This document shows positions 7,483 through 15,480 of a stretch of 15,765 nt of DNA, one piece after another. The position numbers and the translations under genes were made by a program. The stretch's first letter is position 1; each line of letters opens with the position of its first letter. The notes under the pieces were generated by a model. That model did not search any database. It was not told where the DNA came from and saw nothing but the letters and a program-made list of their open reading frames with translations. The stretch is from assembly GCA_023145275.1 (NCBI GenBank), contig JAGLEB010000171.1, positions 1 to 15,765 of the forward strand, in the 5' to 3' direction. Source of the DNA: Flavobacteriales bacterium (GTDB lineage: Bacteria; Bacteroidota; Bacteroidia; Flavobacteriales; JADGDT01).

Positions 7483-10400
7483 CTTTCTCAGATTTTAATT
7501 CTTTTATAGCTCTTTCTACTTGCTCTGGCTCCACCCATTCGCCTTCCCAAATCCAATGAATTGTTCTCTTCAAACTATTAAATGACTTAATAGATACAGG
7601 CAACAATAACAAGGTAAGAACAGTTGCAAATGCAATACCGTAAGCTATTGATATAGCCATAGGAATAAGAAACTGAGCTTGCAAACTCTTTTCAAAATAA
7701 ATAAGAGGAGCTAATCCAGCAACAGTTGTTAACGAAGTTAAAAATATTGGTCTAAACCTCGAGAATCCCGCTTGAATAATTGCATCATCAAATTTCATTC
7801 CTTCTTTCAAGTAGCTATTCAATTTACTAACAAATACTAAGGAATCGTTAACTAAAATCCCTATTAAAGCAATAATCCCAAGAGCAGAAAGTATGTTTAT
7901 TTGCATGCCATGTAACCAATGTCCCCAAATTACACCAATTGCACTAAAAGGAATTAACAACATAATTAAGGTTGTTTGTCCGAAAGAACGGAAAGTAAAA
8001 GTAATAACTGCAAAAATCAAGAAAAATACTACTGACAAAACAATCTTTGCAGATTTTTGAGTTTTCTCAGCTTCCCTGTTCTGTCCTTCATACTTAACCG
8101 AAACAGATGGATATTTAGCTAATATTTCTGGAACAAGATTCGTAGATACTTCTGCCATCATATCTGTAGCCGAGGTACTTTCGTCCATCAAATCTGCCTC
8201 AACTTTCACTTCACGATTACCATCTAAATGGCTAATATCTACAATTCCTCTTTCTATTTCATAGGAAGCAATCTCACCGAATGGAATTTTATCTCCACTA
8301 GCTGTCGTTATGCGCATATCGTCTAAGTTAGAAATTGATGTACGATAATTTTCATCATATCTCACCCAAATCTTAACCTGATCGCGCCCACGCTGCAAGC
8401 GCTGAACTTCTTTTCCAAAGAAACCACTTCTAACTTGGCCCAAAACATCTTGAAGAGATAATCCCATCAAATATGCCTTCTCTTTGAGTTTTACATTAAT
8501 TTCCTTAATCCCTTTGGGATCATTATCCATAACATCTCGCAATGCAGGAATTATATTTAATTCGCTTTTCAACTCTTCTTTCGCCATCTCTAATTCTTCC
8601 ATATCACTTCCTAAAAAAGCAACTGAAACAGGCTTGCCAAAGTGCGAACCACTACCAAACGTTAAATGCTCAACACCGTAGATTGGGCCTAAGCGCTTCT
8701 TAATATCTCTAACAATTATATCTGAACCTAAATTTCTAACTTCCGATTCTAATAAATACAAAGTTAGAGCCCCATCTGAAGTGGAAGGCCCAACTTTTAA
8801 TTTTATATTTTCGATAATATCTAAGCTATCTTCTCTCTTTGAACTAAAATGACGGTTAGTTTCTTCTGCTGCAGACTGAATTTTAAGAAGCCAATCTTTA
8901 GTTAGTTCTGATTTCGTTCCTGCTGGAAGCTTCAGTGATATTGCTATATTTGATCTCTCCATTGATGGAAAAAATGTTACCCCCACAACTCCTCCAAATA
9001 TTGCCGCTATTGATAAAAAGAATATCGAAATAATAATAGTAAAAGTTAGAGCCTTATTTTTGAGAAGATATGTTAAAGCCGGAATATAAGTTTTATCCCT
9101 CATCCAAAACATAAGCTTATCAAATGTTCTAGTAACCACATTATCCTTCCTTTTCCCCACTAAAGCCTTTGAATGAGCAAGGTGAGTAGGAAGAATTATT
9201 AATGCCTCAATAAGCGATATACCTAATGTTGCGATAACAACAAATGCTAATTCTCCGAAAAAGTCAGCCATTTTTCCATCTAGAAAGAAAAACGAAGAAA
9301 ATGCGATTATTGTAGTTAACACAGCCGACATAATTGCAGGTACAACCTCCATAGTTCCATCAATTGCTGCCTGAACAGGATTCTTTCCTTTCTCGTAATG
9401 ATGGTATACATTTTCAGCAATTACAATACCATCATCAACGAGAATACCAATTACTACAATCATTCCGAATAGGGAGATTATATTAATCGTCACTCCTGAT
9501 AAATGTGCAAAAATAAACATTCCCAAAAATGAAACTGGGAAACCAGCAGATACCCAAAAAGCCATCCTAGGGTTCAAGAACAATGAAAGAAATAACAATA
9601 CCAAAATAACCCCTGAAATACCGTTATCTACGAGCAATTGCTTACGCGCATTCAACACAAAAGACATGTCTTGAGTTATAATTATAGAAACCCCATCGTG
9701 AGTCTCGTTAAAATCAGCAATATAGTCTTTGACTTTTTCGGCAACTCCCAACAAGTCTTCATCGTCAGTTGTAAGAATAGTAACATCAACAGATTTTACA
9801 TGATTAATCTCTACTTCGTTCGGCGAGTCAGACCAACGGTCAGTTACCGAAGCAATATCACGCAGCCTTACACTTCTACCAAATTTATCAGACTTAACCA
9901 GAATATTATCTAGGTCATGAGCATAATACTCTTTTGCTCTACCTCTTATCAAATATTCTTCTTGTTTACCTTTTATCGTACCTCCAGTAATATCAATATT
10001 AGCTTTTTTAACAGCATTAGCCACTTGATCAAAACTTAAATCAAATGCTCTAAGCTTTGTTTCGTCCACGGCTATTTCGATCTCCTCTTCAGGAAATCCA
10101 CTTAAATTAATTTTTGAAATTCCTCCTAATACACGTAAATCATCTTCAACCTTTCTAGCAATTTGTTTCAATGATTTTAAAGAAATATTTTCACCACTTA
10201 TAGCAAAGCCCATTGCTGGATTGACATTCTCATCTTTCGAAACAACTATAGGCTCCATATCTACAGGAAATGAAGAAATTTGATCGACTGAATTTTTCAC
10301 ATTTCTATATGCTTCTTCAGGGTTGAAACCCTTAAACACTTCCACAGTTATACTACCCCTATTTTCTGATGATTTTGAAGTAAATCTCTCAATTCCTGTT

Positions 10401-10624
10401 ACACCCCTAAGGTTGTCTTCAATTTTCATAATTATTCCCTCCTCTACTTCCTCAGGAGAGGCTCCAGGGTAAACAACCTGAATTGTTATATTCCTATTAT
10501 CGATTAAGGGGAAAAAAGATGCCCCCATATTCATCATACTAAAATATCCAAATACAACAAATCCGAAGATCAGAACATCCGTAGATATAGGGTACTTAAT
10601 AAAGTATGTTATTATTTTTCTCAT
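7463..10624 (-). CDS. RND-family efflux transporter permease
   Basis: This 1053-aa inner-membrane proton-driven pump has AcrB-like architecture. TM1 is at about residues 13-31, a first periplasmic loop spans about 40-335, TM2-TM6 about 335-482, TM7 near 526-550, a second periplasmic loop about 555-860, and TM8-TM12 to about 1010. The conserved GILVDDGIVIAENVYHH (393-409) carries the acidic pair Asp397-Asp398 of the proton relay. The equivalent position in TM10 (GILVNDSLVFVSK, 922-934) has Asn-Asp where AcrB has Lys-Asn. The phylum's usual N-terminal start is preserved (FFPLIDNRNITIQVVYPGASPEEVEEGI, a hallmark of the RND porter domain). Substrate class cannot be told from sequence. It starts 7 bases after the adaptor gene stop and overlaps the TolC gene. 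Confidence 0.96.
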   Translation of the reverse strand: MRKIITYFIKYPISTDVLIFGFVVFGYFSMMNMGASFFPLIDNRNITIQVVYPGASPEEVEEGIIMKIEDNLRGVTGIERFTSKSSENRGSITVEVFKGFNPEEAYRNVKNSVDQISSFPVDMEPIVVSKDENVNPAMGFAISGENISLKSLKQIARKVEDDLRVLGGISKINLSGFPEEEIEIAVDETKLRAFDLSFDQVANAVKKANIDITGGTIKGKQEEYLIRGRAKEYYAHDLDNILVKSDKFGRSVRLRDIASVTDRWSDSPNEVEINHVKSVDVTILTTDDEDLLGVAEKVKDYIADFNETHDGVSIIITQDMSFVLNARKQLLVDNGISGVILVLLFLSLFLNPRMAFWVSAGFPVSFLGMFIFAHLSGVTINIISLFGMIVVIGILVDDGIVIAENVYHHYEKGKNPVQAAIDGTMEVVPAIMSAVLTTIIAFSSFFFLDGKMADFFGELAFVVIATLGISLIEALIILPTHLAHSKALVGKRKDNVVTRTFDKLMFWMRDKTYIPALTYLLKNKALTFTIIISIFFLSIAAIFGGVVGVTFFPSMERSNIAISLKLPAGTKSELTKDWLLKIQSAAEETNRHFSSKREDSLDIIENIKLKVGPSTSDGALTLYLLESEVRNLGSDIIVRDIKKRLGPIYGVEHLTFGSGSHFGKPVSVAFLGSDMEELEMAKEELKSELNIIPALRDVMDNDPKGIKEINVKLKEKAYLMGLSLQDVLGQVRSGFFGKEVQRLQRGRDQVKIWVRYDENYRTSISNLDDMRITTASGDKIPFGEIASYEIERGIVDISHLDGNREVKVEADLMDESTSATDMMAEVSTNLVPEILAKYPSVSVKYEGQNREAEKTQKSAKIVLSVVFFLIFAVITFTFRSFGQTTLIMLLIPFSAIGVIWGHWLHGMQINILSALGIIALIGILVNDSLVFVSKLNSYLKEGMKFDDAIIQAGFSRFRPIFLTSLTTVAGLAPLIYFEKSLQAQFLIPMAISIAYGIAFATVLTLLLLPVSIKSFNSLKRTIHWIWEGEWVEPEQVERAIKELKSEKDAEEQF

Positions 10625-10631
10625 CCTATAA

Positions 10632-11744
10632 CTATTTTACTTGTTTAGGATTGACTTTCATACCAGGGAAAGAACCAGAAATATTTCTTTGCACTAGTAA
10701 ATCTCCTTCATGTAAATTATTAACCATAACAGATTTTTCATTGAATTTTACCGGATTAATTTCAAACTCAACTAAAGTGCTGTCTTTTACAAGGTATACG
10801 AAAGTGTTATTGTGTAAAATGTTACGAGATATTAATGTTGCGTGATCTAAAGGTGTTGATTCCATCTCTACATCCAAATACATCCCAGCTTTCAATCCTT
10901 TGCCTTTTGTTTCTACAAAAACTGAAACTGTTTGAGAGTTTAGATCTATAGCACCATTTATTCTAACAACTTTACCATCCCAAGACTGTTTTTTATCTGA
11001 AGACGAAATATTGACGTGATTACCAATTTTTACATATTCAGAATCGCTTGCTTTTACAGAAACTTCTAACTCAAAAGTATCCATGTTACTAAACACCCCC
11101 ATTTTTTGACCACTACGAACTAATCCTCCAGGTTTAAGACTAGTTTCTGTTACAATCCCATTAAAAGGAGCTCTAAGATTATACTTAGCATATCTAGCCT
11201 CCAAATTTTTTATTGAGTAATACTGAGTAAACACTTTTTTGCCAGAAACAAAGTACTTTTCCTTTTTACTAGAGAGTTTAGGTAGTACTTTTATGCTTCT
11301 CTCTATCTCAAAGCTAGTTAAATAGTCCTCCCATTTAGTAAACTCTGAAGGGAATTCTATCTTTATGTCTGGGAGTAAACTAGTAATCAAATTCTGAAAA
11401 TCACTGCGCTGCGAATAAAGTTGTGCTTTTACCTCTGAATCTTCTATCTGAATCATCAATTCTCCTTTTCTGAACTTATTACCAGTTCTAAACTCTTTGC
11501 CACTGGCCTTAAGCACCCCTGTAACTTCAGAATACATATCGAAAGTATGCTTAGACTTTAACTGCCCCGAAGCTTCAACTATCAGAGGCAATTGTTCGTT
11601 CTTCACTACTTTGTACATTGCAACTTTTTCGACACTATTGTTGCTTTTCTTTATCCTTTCTTTTCCTTTACTAATATACTTAAATGCAAATACTGACCCT
11701 ACTATTATCAATATTGACACTATCCAAGACTTTCTAACTGTCAT
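10632..11744 (-). CDS. Periplasmic adaptor subunit of RND efflux system (HlyD/MFP family)
   Basis: This 370-aa membrane-fusion protein links the RND pump to the TolC channel. An N-terminal membrane anchor covers residues 7-24 (WIVSILIIVGSVFAFKYI) without a lipobox Cys. The split lipoyl domain is recognisable: first half at about 66-102 (HTFDMYSEVTGVLKAS, GNKFRKGELMIQIED) and second half at about 189-218 (NLRAPFNGIVTETSLKPGGLV). The beta-barrel follows (ELEVSVKASDSEYVKIG and so on) and then a C-terminal domain. The region between the lipoyl halves (108-188) is about 80 residues with Pro and Trp (LLPDIKIEFPSEFTKWEDYL), unlike the long regular coiled coil of AcrA. It is the first gene of the operon. 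Start ATG at 11744, with no other good Met nearby upstream in the AT-rich leader. Confidence 0.93.
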   Translation of the reverse strand: MTVRKSWIVSILIIVGSVFAFKYISKGKERIKKSNNSVEKVAMYKVVKNEQLPLIVEASGQLKSKHTFDMYSEVTGVLKASGKEFRTGNKFRKGELMIQIEDSEVKAQLYSQRSDFQNLITSLLPDIKIEFPSEFTKWEDYLTSFEIERSIKVLPKLSSKKEKYFVSGKKVFTQYYSIKNLEARYAKYNLRAPFNGIVTETSLKPGGLVRSGQKMGVFSNMDTFELEVSVKASDSEYVKIGNHVNISSSDKKQSWDGKVVRINGAIDLNSQTVSVFVETKGKGLKAGMYLDVEMESTPLDHATLISRNILHNNTFVYLVKDSTLVEFEINPVKFNEKSVMVNNLHEGDLLVQRNISGSFPGMKVNPKQVK

Positions 11745-11772
11745 TTTCTATCGTTATTAATGCTGTGTTTTT

Positions 11773-11785
11773 TTCTTAATAAGAA
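11773..11785. promoter_or_regulatory. Palindrome upstream of the efflux operon, candidate operator
   Basis: TTCTTA-A-TAAGAA is a perfect 6-bp inverted repeat around one central base, centred about 35 bases upstream of the adaptor ATG. Its length and symmetry fit a dimeric repressor or activator site. No regulator gene is adjacent. No TAnnTTTG box was found in this intergenic region, so the promoter position is unknown. A chance palindrome cannot be excluded. Confidence 0.3.
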
Positions 11786-11893
11786 TATATCTAAATACAT
11801 CCTTTGAGACTATTATAACTCTAAATCATTACAAAAAAACAATTTTATTTATCGAAAAACAATAAATAATTATCATTTAACCTTACTTAACAT

Positions 11894-11925
11894 AAAAAAA
11901 AGCTCCATCTTTAAAATGAAGCTTT
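11894..11925 (-). terminator. Intrinsic terminator of rimO
   Basis: The arms 11899-11908 and 11916-11925 (AAAGCTCCAT and ATGAAGCTTT) form a 10-bp stem with one wobble around a 7-base loop. On the minus strand the hairpin is followed by a T-run (11894-11900). It sits 24 bases after the rimO stop and ahead of the efflux operon leader. Confidence 0.85.
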
Positions 11926-11948
11926 ATTTCATATCTCACTATATTAAT

Positions 11949-13271
11949 TTATCTATTCTTGCTCTTCCCTAGTGGCTTTGCATAAAGATCATACTCTCCA
12001 GCATCAACAACCTCTACATCAACGAATTCGCCCAGAGAAATATAATAATCATCCTTAGATACTAAAACTTCATTATCTACGTCTGGCGAGTCGTACTCAG
12101 TTCTACCAATGAAATTTTCATCATCTACTTTATCGAAAATACATTTAAAAACTTTCCCTATTTTCTCTTGATTAAGTTCAAAAGACACTTGAGCCTGCAC
12201 TTCCATTATTTCATTTACTCTATTTTGTTTCACTTCCTCATCAACATCATCTTCAAGGGAGAATGCAGGAGTATCTTCTTCGTGCGAATATGAGAAAACA
12301 CCAAGCCTGTCAAAACGCATTGTTCTAACCCAATCTTTCATCTCCTCAAAATCTTGTTCTGTCTCTCCAGGATATCCAACAATCAATGTTGTTCTTATCG
12401 CTATATCCGGAACCATATCTTTAAACCTAGCCAACAATGCATTTGTTTTCTCAATTGTTGTACCTCGCCTCATAGATTCTAAAAGCCTTGTTGAAGAGTG
12501 CTGAAGTGGTATATCAAGATAATTACATACTTTAGCTTCATCTCTCATCACTTCTAATGCATCCATAGGGAAGCTAGTTGGATAAGCATAATGCAGGCGG
12601 ATCCACTCTATCCCCTCAACTTTAGCTAACTCGCGTAATAGGTCGGCCAATCTTCTTTCTTTGTATAAATCTAAACCGTAATATGTTAGATCCTGAGCTA
12701 TTAGGACAAGCTCCTTTACTCCTGATTTGGCAAGTTTTCCAGCCTCAGATACCAACATTTCTATTGGAACAGAAATATGTCCTCCACGTATCAATGGGAT
12801 AGCACAAAAAGAGCATGATCTATCACATCCTTCAGATATTTTCAAATATGCATAATGCTTAGGAGTTGTTGTAAGACGTTCCCCTAGCAATTCTTTTTTA
12901 TAATCAGCACCAAGTGCTTTAAGTAAATTTGGCAAATCATGAGTACCAAAATATTGATCAACATCAGTAATTTCTCTTTCCAAATCATCCTTATATCTCT
13001 CAGATAAACAACCAGTAACAAATACTTGATCAATTTCTCCTCGCTCTTTTAAACCTACAAAATCCAATATTGTATTTATCGATTCTTCTTTGGCATCACC
13101 GATAAATCCACAAGTATTAATTACGACAATATTACCGTCGCTATCATCTTGAGAAACTGACATATCGTTAGCTTTCAGCTGCCCCATTAAAACTTCAGAG
13201 TCGTAAACATTCTTAGAACAACCAAGAGTTACAACATTAATCTTATTTTCTTTTGCTGATTTTGTTCTCAT
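11949..13271 (-). CDS. rimO: Ribosomal protein S12 methylthiotransferase RimO
   Basis: RimO is a radical-SAM enzyme with two 4Fe-4S clusters that adds a methylthio group to an aspartate of ribosomal protein S12. At 440 aa it has family-typical length. The N-terminal MTTase domain has the three cluster cysteines Cys18 (TLGCSKN), Cys54 (INTCGF) and Cys88 (VTGCLSERY). The radical-SAM triad is C149-x3-C153-x2-C156 (EGCDRSCSFCAIPLIRG). Further family features are YAYPTSFP, LDIPLQHSS and LIVGYPGETEQDFEEM. The C-terminal TRAM domain ends at FVDVEVVDAGEYDLYAKP, the RNA/protein-binding OB fold. The CSKN motif and TRAM ending favour RimO over MiaB. It follows ftsY on the same strand after a 182-base gap containing a strong hairpin. 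Confidence 0.95.
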   Translation of the reverse strand: MRTKSAKENKINVVTLGCSKNVYDSEVLMGQLKANDMSVSQDDSDGNIVVINTCGFIGDAKEESINTILDFVGLKERGEIDQVFVTGCLSERYKDDLEREITDVDQYFGTHDLPNLLKALGADYKKELLGERLTTTPKHYAYLKISEGCDRSCSFCAIPLIRGGHISVPIEMLVSEAGKLAKSGVKELVLIAQDLTYYGLDLYKERRLADLLRELAKVEGIEWIRLHYAYPTSFPMDALEVMRDEAKVCNYLDIPLQHSSTRLLESMRRGTTIEKTNALLARFKDMVPDIAIRTTLIVGYPGETEQDFEEMKDWVRTMRFDRLGVFSYSHEEDTPAFSLEDDVDEEVKQNRVNEIMEVQAQVSFELNQEKIGKVFKCIFDKVDDENFIGRTEYDSPDVDNEVLVSKDDYYISLGEFVDVEVVDAGEYDLYAKPLGKSKNR

Positions 13272-13372
13272 TTCTTTTATATTGTTTAAGGTGATTTGTC
13301 TACAATATTACTCAGATTAACACCAATTTATTATTTGTAATCGTCGTTAAGTACAATTACATTTAACAACAA

Positions 13373-13415
13373 TCACGGGGTCATTAATCCTCAAAACAGA
13401 TTAGTGACCCCGTGA
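13373..13415. terminator. Strong hairpin between ftsY and rimO, terminator-like
   Basis: The arms 13373-13389 (TCACGGGGTCATTAATC) and 13399-13415 (GATTAGTGACCCCGTGA) pair over 17 bp with a single G-T wobble around a 9-base loop, CTCAAAACA. It is far more GC-rich than its surroundings. On the minus strand, the direction of ftsY, it is followed by TTGTTGTTAAATG, T-rich but not a T-run. On the plus strand a run of eight T starts at 13423, 8 bases after the stem. It most likely ends or attenuates the ftsY transcript, but the polarity is not the textbook one. Confidence 0.6.
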
Positions 13416-13453
13416 CTACTTATTTTTTTTACTAAAAGGCCAATAACCTAATA

Positions 13454-14410
13454 TTACATTTTGAAGAAAGAATCTACAAACTCGAATTTATTAAACACCT
13501 GTAAATCTTCTAAGCCTTCGCCCACACCAATATATTTTACAGGAATTTGAAATTGATCTGATATACCTATTACTACACCACCTTTTGCGGTACCATCAAG
13601 TTTAGTAACTGCAAGTGAAGTTACATCTGTTGAAGCTGTGAATTGTTTAGCTTGTTCGAATGCATTTTGCCCAGTTGACCCATCTAAGACAAGAAGCACC
13701 TCATGAGGTGCTTTTGGTAAAACCTTCTGCATTACTCTCTTTACCTTAGTCAGCTCATTCATAAGATTAATCTTATTGTGCAAACGTCCGGCAGTATCTA
13801 TTAGAACAACATCTGCACCCATAGCATTTGCAGACTCTACAGTATCAAAAGCCACAGAAGCCGGGTCAGATCCAAACTTTTGCTTAATGATTGGTACACC
13901 AACTCTATTAGCCCAAATTTCGAGCTGTTCAATTGCTGCTGCTCTAAAAGTATCGGCAGCACCTAAAACAACATTATAGCCTTTCTTTTTCAACTGATAA
14001 GCAAGCTTACCAATTGTTGTGGTCTTACCTACTCCATTTACACCAACAACCATAATTACATATGGTCCGTCAACTTTTGGGATAGAAAGCTCAGAATCAT
14101 TACCTCCATCAATTTCAGAAAGTAAGCCTGCTATTTCTTCCCTGAGTATTAAGTTTAGCTCACTTGTACCAAGGTACTTATCTCTTTCGACTCTTTCCTC
14201 TATCCTATCAATGATTTTTAGTGTAGTATCAACACCAACATCCGAAGTTACAAGCACTTCTTCTAAATTATCAAGAACATCATCATCAACTGTATCTTTA
14301 CCAGCTACAGCTTTTGTCATTTTAGATAAAAAAGAATCCTTAGATTTCTCTAAACCTTTGTCTAAAGTTTCTTTTTTTTCTTTTGAGAATAAATTATCGA
14401 AAAATCCCAT
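13454..14410 (-). CDS. ftsY: Signal recognition particle receptor FtsY
   Basis: FtsY is the membrane-associated SRP GTPase that receives ribosome-nascent chain-SRP complexes and hands them to the Sec translocon. This 318-aa protein is the compact form seen in Bacteroidota: a short charged N-terminal segment with a likely amphipathic membrane-binding helix (GFFDNLFSKEKKETLDKGL, residues 2-20), no long acidic A domain, then the N and G domains. The G-domain motifs are complete: GVNGVGKTTTIGKLA (G1, 123-137), DTFRAAAIEQL (153-163), DTAGRLHNK (205-213), TKLDGTAKGG (269-278) and GVGEGLEDLQVF (296-307). It lies between the L28-L33-DUF4295 operon terminator and rimO. Confidence 0.97.
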   Translation of the reverse strand: MGFFDNLFSKEKKETLDKGLEKSKDSFLSKMTKAVAGKDTVDDDVLDNLEEVLVTSDVGVDTTLKIIDRIEERVERDKYLGTSELNLILREEIAGLLSEIDGGNDSELSIPKVDGPYVIMVVGVNGVGKTTTIGKLAYQLKKKGYNVVLGAADTFRAAAIEQLEIWANRVGVPIIKQKFGSDPASVAFDTVESANAMGADVVLIDTAGRLHNKINLMNELTKVKRVMQKVLPKAPHEVLLVLDGSTGQNAFEQAKQFTASTDVTSLAVTKLDGTAKGGVVIGISDQFQIPVKYIGVGEGLEDLQVFNKFEFVDSFFKM

Positions 14411-14604
14411 TATGTAAATAGATTTTTAAAATATTGAATATCAAGTTTTAGGTGTAAAAATAGTTCTTTCAAAAACCAATTTTTCACAAGCTACAAATAA
14501 ACGAAATATAATTCAAATATAGGCGATGATAATTATAGGATTATACCCTGCAAATATTTTCTAGAAAGCTCATAATAGTTATATGATAATCTAAAAATAA
14601 GCGC

Positions 14605-14640
14605 AAAAAAAAAGCTATCTTCTATACAGAAGATAGCTTT
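14605..14640 (-). terminator. Intrinsic terminator of the L28-L33-DUF4295 operon
   Basis: The arms 14611-14622 (AAAGCTATCTTC) and 14629-14640 (GAAGATAGCTTT) form a perfect 12-bp stem with loop TATACA. On the minus strand it is followed by a T-run (14605-14610 plus the stem end). It lies 34 bases after the stop of the DUF4295 gene and separates this operon from ftsY. Confidence 0.9.
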
Positions 14641-14673
14641 ATTATATTTTAAGAATATAACTGAAAAGAAATA

Positions 14674-14826
14674 TTAATTTCCCTTCAACCAAGCATTAAC
14701 TTGATCTCCAGCCATTACTTTCTCAACAAACACATAAGCTCCAGATTTTGGTGATCTCACCATTTTGATAGCTTTTGTTAACTTTTTAGTTCCCGTTTGT
14801 AAGGATGCTACTGATTTCTTTGCCAT
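14674..14826 (-). CDS. DUF4295 small basic protein
   Basis: This 50-aa protein is encoded 8 bases downstream of rpmG. It reads MAKKSVASLQTGTKKLTKAI at the start, then KMVRSPKSGAYVFVEKVMAG and ends in VNAWLKGN. This is the DUF4295 family, a tiny Lys-rich protein found almost only in Bacteroidota, next to L28 and L33. The function is not established. Its size, basic charge and fixed position after rpmG suggest, but do not prove, a ribosome-associated role. It starts at a clear ATG with no competing start. Confidence 0.9.
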   Translation of the reverse strand: MAKKSVASLQTGTKKLTKAIKMVRSPKSGAYVFVEKVMAGDQVNAWLKGN

Positions 14827-14834
14827 GATTCAAA

Positions 14835-15017
14835 CTATTTAATTTCCTTATGAACAGTCATCCTCTTCAAAATAGGATTGAATTTCTTAATCTCCATACG
14901 ATCTGGAGTGTTTTTTTTGTTCTTCGTAGTAATGTAACGAGAAGTTCCAGGCATACCTGAAGTTTTATGCTCAGTACATTCTAAGATAACCTGTACTCTG
15001 TTTCCTTTCTTTGCCAT
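14835..15017 (-). CDS. rpmG: 50S ribosomal protein L33
   Basis: This 60-aa protein of the large subunit is near the E site. Typical L33 elements are visible: VILECTEH at residues 9-16, SRYITTKNKKNTPDRMEIKKFNP in the middle and TVHKEIK at the end. Only one cysteine is present (Cys14) and the second pair is replaced by Asn and Leu in KFNPILKRMT, so it is the zinc-free (C-) form. It starts 32 bases after rpmB and is followed by the DUF4295 gene. Confidence 0.95.
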   Translation of the reverse strand: MAKKGNRVQVILECTEHKTSGMPGTSRYITTKNKKNTPDRMEIKKFNPILKRMTVHKEIK

Positions 15018-15049
15018 CTCTAATTATTTTATCTAATCTCCCGACTAAA

Positions 15050-15289
15050 TTATTTTTTTAAAAAACCGTTATCTCTAGCTTCTTTTATAACAACTGAGAT
15101 TCCTTTTTTATTAATGTTTTTTAATGCATAAGTTGATACTTTCAACGTAACCCACTTATCCTCTTCTGGTAAGTAGAAGCGTTTCTTAATCAAATTTGCT
15201 TTAAACTTTCTTTTTGATTTGTTCATAGCATGCGATACGTTGTTCCCAACCATCGCTTTCTTACCTGTAAGTTCACAAACTCTTGACAT
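15050..15289 (-). CDS. rpmB: 50S ribosomal protein L28
   Basis: This 79-aa large-subunit protein is highly basic. The family signature at the N-terminus is SRVCELTGKKAMVGNNVSHAMNKSKRKF, followed by the short beta core (KKRFYLPEEDKWVTLKVSTYALKNINKKG) and a Lys-rich tail. Only Cys5 is present, so no zinc ribbon is expected. It is the first gene of the L28-L33-DUF4295 operon and is preceded by a candidate promoter at 15402-15431 and a leader of about 105 bases. Confidence 0.95.
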   Translation of the reverse strand: MSRVCELTGKKAMVGNNVSHAMNKSKRKFKANLIKKRFYLPEEDKWVTLKVSTYALKNINKKGISVVIKEARDNGFLKK

Positions 15290-15345
15290 CTTTATAGTCT
15301 TTTTATTCGTATGTTTTCAAAATTTGGCAAATCTAAATAATTAAA

Positions 15346-15369
15346 GACCGGTGGTCACGATCGTCGGTC
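15346..15369 (-). promoter_or_regulatory. Candidate structured leader of the ribosomal-protein operon
   Basis: This GC-rich island lies inside an otherwise AT-rich leader of rpmB. The ends GACCG (15346-15350) and CGGTC (15365-15369) pair, and an overlapping GACC-ggt-GGTC stem and the palindrome ACGATCGT offer alternative folds. Lying about 57-80 bases upstream of the rpmB ATG and within the predicted transcript, it could be a site for autoregulation by a ribosomal protein. No known leader family was recognised. Confidence 0.35.
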
Positions 15370-15401
15370 AATAGCATAAATTACTTTCGTTTTGCGGTTT
15401 G

Positions 15402-15431
15402 CAAAGATATAAATAATTTCGTTTAATCAAA
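15402..15431 (-). promoter_or_regulatory. Putative promoter of rpmB operon
   Basis: On the minus strand TTTG (15428-15431) and TATCTTTG (15402-15409) are spaced by 18 bases. This is the best match in the window to the Bacteroidota promoter (TTTG, then TAnnTTTG). Transcription would begin near 15396, leaving a leader of about 105 bases. Confidence 0.7.
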
Positions 15432-15480
15432 CATTGCTGCAAAAAAAACTACAACTTTTTTACAATTTATTTTTGAACAG

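Noticed and set aside
9638..9913. Plus-strand ORF of 91 codons inside the RND pump gene
   Set aside because: It is antisense to a well-conserved RND periplasmic region, with no family signature and no promoter.
11949..13271. MiaB (tRNA methylthiotransferase) instead of RimO
   Set aside because: The N-terminal GCSKN motif and the overall domain ending fit RimO. MiaB proteins typically have GCQMN at this position.
14019..14417. Plus-strand ORF of 132 codons opposite ftsY
   Set aside because: The Ser/Thr/Pro-rich translation is the antisense image of the N and G domains of ftsY. There is no promoter or signal of its own.
14514..14521. TATATTTG on the minus strand as an ftsY promoter
   Set aside because: The -7 box matches, but there is no TTG 16-21 bases upstream and the leader would be about 97 bases. 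In AT-rich DNA a lone match is weak.
15441..15465. A-run and T-run after the receiver pseudogene as a terminator
   Set aside because: The only pairing is A5 with T5, without GC pairs. That is too weak to call a terminator.
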